This document shows, piece by piece, positions 36,811 to 40,514 of a stretch of DNA of 40,514 nt. Made by a program: the position numbers and the translations under genes. The stretch is from assembly GCF_029212375.1 (NCBI RefSeq), contig NZ_JARGNU010000007.1:170200-210713 (forward strand), given 5' to 3'. The notes under the pieces are model-generated. The model made no database searches. It saw only the letters and a list, made by a program, of their open reading frames with translations, and was not told the origin of the DNA. The number at the start of each line of letters is the position of its first letter. Positions within the stretch are counted from its first letter, which is position 1. Source of the stretch: Zhongshania sp. (lineage in GTDB: Bacteria > Pseudomonadota > Gammaproteobacteria > Pseudomonadales > Spongiibacteraceae).

Positions 36811-37629
36811 GTGCCCGAGCTGCCCGAAGTTGAAACCGTCAAGCGCGGTATTTCTCCGCATTTAATTGGCCGCGTGTTCAGTGATGTCATCATTCGTGAT
36901 CCTCGCCTGCGCTGGCCGGTCGACTCGGAATTGGCGAACCACCTCTGCGGCCAAGAAGTACTCTCGGTAGAGCGGCGCGCCAAGTATTTATTGATTCGCC
37001 TTGCCACCGGCCACCTGCTTATTCACCTAGGCATGTCGGGGCGGCTTTATTTTACTAGCGCCGACACGCCAATAGGCAAACACGATCATTTGGACTGGCG
37101 CCTAGACGACGGGCAAATCCTGCGTTATACCGATCCACGCCGCTTTGGCGCGGTTGTTTGGGTGGAAGGCGACGATGTCGCCAGTCATAAACTCCTCGCC
37201 AAGCTTGGGCCAGAGCCCTTGCTTGAAGAATTTAATGCAGCTTATCTGTTTAAACGCGCCGGCAAGCGTACCGTGCCGGTTAAAAGCTTTTTAATGGATG
37301 CCCATGTGGTGGTTGGGGTGGGAAACATCTACGCCAACGAAGCGCTGTATATGGCCGGCATTAGCCCAACTCGCGAGGCGGGCAGCATCAGCTTGGCGCG
37401 TTACTCCCGTTTAGTTGAGGCGGTAAAAGACGTCCTAGCCAAGGCCATTACCCAAGGCGGCACCACCCTTAAAGACTTTGTTGGCGGCGATGGTAAGCCC
37501 GGCTATTTTAAACAAGAACTGCAAGTTTACGGCCGCGGCGGTCAACCCTGCTGGACCTGCATGAAAGAATTAAGCGAAATTCGCATCGCGCAACGGACGA
37601 CCGTATTTTGTCGACGCTGCCAACGTTGA
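36811..37629 (+). CDS. mutM: Formamidopyrimidine-DNA glycosylase (Fpg/MutM)
   Basis: 272 residues starting at GTG 36811. The N-terminus MPELPEVETVKRG gives catalytic Pro2/Glu3; Lys58 in ERRAKYLLI and LGMSGRL follow. The helix-two-turn-helix GVGNIYANEALYMAGI and the zinc finger (Cys247, 250, 267, 270: CWTC..CRRC) are intact. It removes 8-oxoguanine and formamidopyrimidines and nicks the abasic site. It is divergent from the hydantoinase-like gene with a 149-bp gap holding an AGGA site near the start. Confidence 0.97.
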   Translation: MPELPEVETVKRGISPHLIGRVFSDVIIRDPRLRWPVDSELANHLCGQEVLSVERRAKYLLIRLATGHLLIHLGMSGRLYFTSADTPIGKHDHLDWRLDDGQILRYTDPRRFGAVVWVEGDDVASHKLLAKLGPEPLLEEFNAAYLFKRAGKRTVPVKSFLMDAHVVVGVGNIYANEALYMAGISPTREAGSISLARYSRLVEAVKDVLAKAITQGGTTLKDFVGGDGKPGYFKQELQVYGRGGQPCWTCMKELSEIRIAQRTTVFCRRCQR

Positions 37630-37699
37630 GTACGACAGCCATTCTAAAGGTGATTCAGGCACCAGTGGCACCGAGCCAGCACCACTGACCTAGCCCGCT

Positions 37700-38062
37700 G
37701 CCGCGCCACGAGATACCGGATCAAGTCCGGTATGACGAATAAGGCAGTCATCCTGCGCTCCCTACGCCGTCATTCTGAACGCCCTACATCGTCATCCTGA
37801 ACTCCCTACACCGTCATTCTGAACTTGATTCAGAATCCAATGCCACCGAACTAGCCCGCTGCCGCCCCACGAGATACCGGATCAAGTCCGGTATGACGAC
37901 ATAAGGCAGTCATCCTGCGCTCCCTGCGCCGTCATTCTGAACGCCCTACATCGTCATCCTGAACTCCCTACACCGTCATTCTGAACTTGATTCAGAATCC
38001 AATACCACCGAACCAGCTCACTGCCGCCCAATGAGATACCGGATCAAGTCCGGTATGACGGT
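37700..38062. repeat. Tandem palindrome array 2 (unit about 162 bp)
   Basis: The gene-free stretch 37630-38265 contains just over two units; AGATACC recurs at 37711, 37872 and 38034, spacing 161 and 162. Palindromes are ATACCGGA/TCCGGTAT and ATTCTGAA/TTCAGAAT around the same ACTTGAT core. Smaller direct repeats (CGTCATTCTGAAC, CGTCATCCTG, CTCCCTAC) fill the rest. From 38063 to 38265 the DNA is non-repetitive and AT-rich and presumably holds the TetR promoter. A GCTAA..TTAGC dyad around 38207-38230 could be an operator. Confidence 0.87.
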
Positions 38063-38265
38063 TGTTTCTGCTTTGGTGCCAACCCCGCTGGATGCCGGAT
38101 CAGGTCTAGCGGCAATTTTGGCAATTGGCAGCTATGCTCAAGAGAGCTTTCTACGCTTTATGAGTTTGGGTAGAGGGTTAATTAGTTTATTGCTTTGGAT
38201 TCTTTGCTAATATTGTCAATCACTTAGCGTAAGATTAATTGAAAATATTAAGATGTACTTACCCA

Positions 38266-38958
38266 ATGACCGTGACTGATGTAAAAGATAGCCGCAGCCT
38301 ACGCACCCGCGAAGTGTTGATTTCTACGGCCGAGCAACTATTTGCCCAACAGGGCATCGAGGCTGTTTCGGTTAATACCATTACGCGCGAAGCCAAACAA
38401 AGCAATCGCAATGCGGTGCAGTATCACTTCGGCAGCAAAACTGGCTTATTGCAGGCCATTTTCGACAAGCATAGCCCCAGTGTGGCTGCCAGCAGGGCAG
38501 CCTTAATCGATACTTTGCTGAGCACTACGTTACCGGTAGCGCGGCTGCTGGCCACTGCGCTTGTTCAGCCCTTGCTTGAAAAATTGCAAGACCCCAACGG
38601 CGGTGAGGCCTATTTGCATATTAGCGCCGAACTAATTGCCTGCAACACCTTTGGTTACACTCTGCCAGATAAGCATCCGTTAGATTTACCGAGGGAAAAT
38701 AAACTCGTGAAGTTAGCTCTCACACAGCTCACACATCTGCCGGCCGAGGTTGCGCAGCAGCGGGTACTGCTCATGAATGTACTCGCATTTCACGGTATTT
38801 CAGATCATGCACGAATGCGCACCAACGGGCATTACGCCACCATGATTGGCGCCACCGACTTTATGGCCAGCAACCTTATTGACAGTATTACCGCGATGCT
38901 CGAAGCCAAGCCGTCGGCAAATACCCTAGAAATACTCAAGCAACACCGGCCTACTTAA
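38266..38958 (+). CDS. TetR-family transcriptional regulator
   Basis: 230 residues from ATG 38266 (a TTG at 38239 would add nine unlikely residues). The N-terminal helix-turn-helix is clear: TREVLISTAEQLFAQQGIEAVSVNTITREAKQSNRNAVQYHFGSKTGLLQAIF. The VQYHFGSK end is the usual TetR recognition-helix boundary. The C-terminal ligand-binding part (about 70-230) is helical and not assignable to a ligand. No efflux or catabolic partner gene is adjacent: mutM lies beyond the palindrome array and RNase Z follows after 43 bp. Confidence 0.9.
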   Translation: MTVTDVKDSRSLRTREVLISTAEQLFAQQGIEAVSVNTITREAKQSNRNAVQYHFGSKTGLLQAIFDKHSPSVAASRAALIDTLLSTTLPVARLLATALVQPLLEKLQDPNGGEAYLHISAELIACNTFGYTLPDKHPLDLPRENKLVKLALTQLTHLPAEVAQQRVLLMNVLAFHGISDHARMRTNGHYATMIGATDFMASNLIDSITAMLEAKPSANTLEILKQHRPT

Positions 38959-39001
38959 TTCACAATGTATGGCATAAACACGGAGTTTTAACTCATATCC
39001 T

Positions 39002-39973
39002 ATGCGTTTTACATTTTTAGGCACTAGTGCCGGCACGCCAACGGCGCAGCGTAACGTTACCGCACTCGCCTTAAATGCAGGCGATAGCCGAGACTGGTAT
39101 TTAGTAGACTGCGGTGAAGGTACCCAACATCGCCTGCTGCGTAGCCACCATTCTAGTGCCAAGCTGAAAGCCATATTTGTAACCCATGTTCACGGCGATC
39201 ACTGCTACGGCCTACCGGGTTTAATTGCCAGTGCCAATATGAGTGGTCGCACTGCCGCATTAACTATTTGTGCACCCGATGGTATCGAACAATATGTGCT
39301 TGCCACCTTTGCGCATACCGACGTACATAATCTACGTTTCCCCCTCAATTTTGTACGCAGCGATGCGCCTAACTTTTATTATAACGACGGCCATGTTGAG
39401 GTTAGCGCCATCGCCATGTCGCACCGTGTGCCCTGCTTTGCCTACCACATCAAAGAAATTCCGCCGAATCACATCGACGAAGCCGCCCTCGACGCCTTAG
39501 GTGTTCCCCGCGGGCCTTTATGGCATCAACTGCAATTAGGTGATGATATATACCTTGAGAGCGGCGAACGTGTTGCCGCGGCCGCGGTTTGTTGCCCAGC
39601 ATGGCCGGCTCGCAAAATTGTGGTGGGTGGCGATAACGACCAGCCCGATCTTCTAAGTGAAGCCCTGCAAGACAGTGATTTACTAATACACGAAGCCACC
39701 TTCACCGAAGACATTCTTGCCAAGGTCGGCCCGCAATACATGCACAGCACGGCGGCGATGGTAGCAAAAGCCGCGGCAGCCGCAGCTTTGCCCCATCTTA
39801 TCTTGACTCACTTCAGCCAACGCTACCGCAAAGACCCTTCAAAGAAAGCCAAAACCCACAGCGTGGCAGAGTTATTTAGCGAAGCGCGAGAGCACTACCA
39901 AGGTAATTTACTCCTAGCCGAAGACCTTAAAAGTTATCAGCTCGAAAAAGATAAAAGCTTGAACGAGCTGTAG
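39002..39973 (+). CDS. rnz: Ribonuclease Z (tRNase Z, metallo-beta-lactamase fold)
   Basis: 323 residues. It opens FLGTSAGTPTAQRNVTALAL and has DCGEGTQHRLL, the zinc site THVHGDHCYGLPGLIAS (His62, His64, Asp66, His67), PRGPLWHQLQLG, the Asp-bearing VVGGDNDQPDL, LIHEATF, HSTAAMVAKAA and LTHFSQRY. This closely follows E. coli RNase BN/ElaC. The enzyme matures tRNA 3' ends. The GGDNDQP stretch departs from the usual FGDT but keeps the metal-binding Asp. About 20 extra C-terminal residues are charged (LKSYQLEKDKSLNEL). Confidence 0.9.
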   Translation: MRFTFLGTSAGTPTAQRNVTALALNAGDSRDWYLVDCGEGTQHRLLRSHHSSAKLKAIFVTHVHGDHCYGLPGLIASANMSGRTAALTICAPDGIEQYVLATFAHTDVHNLRFPLNFVRSDAPNFYYNDGHVEVSAIAMSHRVPCFAYHIKEIPPNHIDEAALDALGVPRGPLWHQLQLGDDIYLESGERVAAAAVCCPAWPARKIVVGGDNDQPDLLSEALQDSDLLIHEATFTEDILAKVGPQYMHSTAAMVAKAAAAAALPHLILTHFSQRYRKDPSKKAKTHSVAELFSEAREHYQGNLLLAEDLKSYQLEKDKSLNEL

Positions 39974-40514
39974 GGCGTCCAGAATGACGGTGTAGGGCGT
40001 CCAGAATGACGGTGTAGGGCGTTCAGAATGCCTATGTAGAGAGCCCTGAACGTGTCGTCATACCGGACTTGATCCGGTATCTCATCGGGCGGCACGCAAG
40101 CAGCTTCGTAGCACCAGATTCTGAATCAAGTTCAGAATGACAGGGAGTTCAGGATAGTTGCCTAAATATCGTCATACCGGACTTGATCCGGTATCTCGTC
40201 GGGCACCACCCAAGGAGCTTCGTAGCACCAGATTCTGAATCAAGTTCAGAATGACAGGGAGTTCAGGATAGTTGCCTAAAAACCGTCATACCGGACTTGA
40301 TCCGGTATCTCATCGGGCACCACCCAAGGAGCTTCGTAGCGCCAGATTCTGAATCAAGTTCAGAATGACGATGTAGGGCGTTCAGGTGACTGTCTGAATG
40401 TCGTCATACCGGACTTGATCCGGTATCTCATCGGGCGGCACGCAAGCAGCTTCGTAGCACCAGATTCTGAATCAAGTTCAGAATGACGATGTAGGGCGTT
40501 CAGGTGACTGTCTG
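39974..40514. repeat. Tandem palindrome array 3 (unit about 114 bp), runs off the window
   Basis: Immediately after the RNase Z stop. GTCATACC begins at 40057, 40171, 40285 and 40403, spacing 114, 114 and 118. Each unit pairs ATACCGGA/TCCGGTAT with ATTCTGAA/TTCAGAAT and ends in a TAGGGCGTTCAG or GGGAGTTCAGGA spacer. A short direct repeat (GGGCGTCCAGAATGACGGTGTA) occurs at the front. No gene is seen; the array continues beyond the window. Confidence 0.9.

Noticed and set aside
39974-40514. Tandem array as a CRISPR
   Set aside because: Units of 114-118 bp contain two palindromes each, and the parts between them are themselves repeated; no cas genes are near.

Overview
The window looks like the chromosome of a marine-type gammaproteobacterium near Pseudomonas or the Cellvibrionales/Spongiibacter group. 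This rests on gene content and order, not on a marker gene. The order cyaA / cyaY / lptM-lysA-dapF-DUF484 / HAD hydrolase / SutA-like protein / glnK-amtB / ubiK-comM is, from memory, the pseudomonad arrangement. Here it lacks xerC and has a large urea cluster placed between ubiK-comM and glnK-amtB.

Layout. 1-6.3 kb: the 3' end of a very large trimeric autotransporter adhesin. It is followed by its presumed peptidoglycan-linking partner, a BamE/OmpA-type lipoprotein interrupted by two in-frame stops, and a tiny membrane ORF that may carry a third. 6.3-8.1 kb (minus): comM and ubiK. 8.2-20.2 kb (plus): a complete urea module. ureDABCEFG plus a UreH-type nickel permease makes active nickel urease. 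urtABCDE is the ABC urea importer. 20.3-21.3 kb: a secreted GGX-repeat protein of unknown function. 21.7-24.8 kb: a TorF-type porin, glnK, amtB and a second glnK. 24.9-28.9 kb: SutA-like small protein, HAD hydrolase, alpha/beta hydrolase, DUF484, dapF. 29.0-34.6 kb: lysA, lptM, cyaY, a palindrome array, cyaA. 34.6-40.0 kb: orphan hydantoinase-A-like protein, mutM, TetR regulator, RNase Z. Palindrome arrays follow mutM and RNase Z.

How it works together. The middle of the window is a nitrogen-scavenging regulon. Urea enters through UrtABCDE, urease splits it, and AmtB/GlnK handle ammonium. Sequences fitting sigma-54 -24/-12 promoters precede ureD, urtA and the porin-glnK-amtB group. Two have an NtrC-like palindrome upstream: one perfect before the porin, one 8/10 before urtA.

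Two repeat families stand out. One is an array of exactly four GTCNGAC heptamers at four intergenic sites; two of these bracket the urea cluster and two lie where xerC would be expected. The other is three tandem arrays (units about 179, 162 and 114 bp) built from palindromes that share an ACTTGAT core but have co-varying arms. I saw no tRNA, rRNA, CRISPR or insertion sequence.
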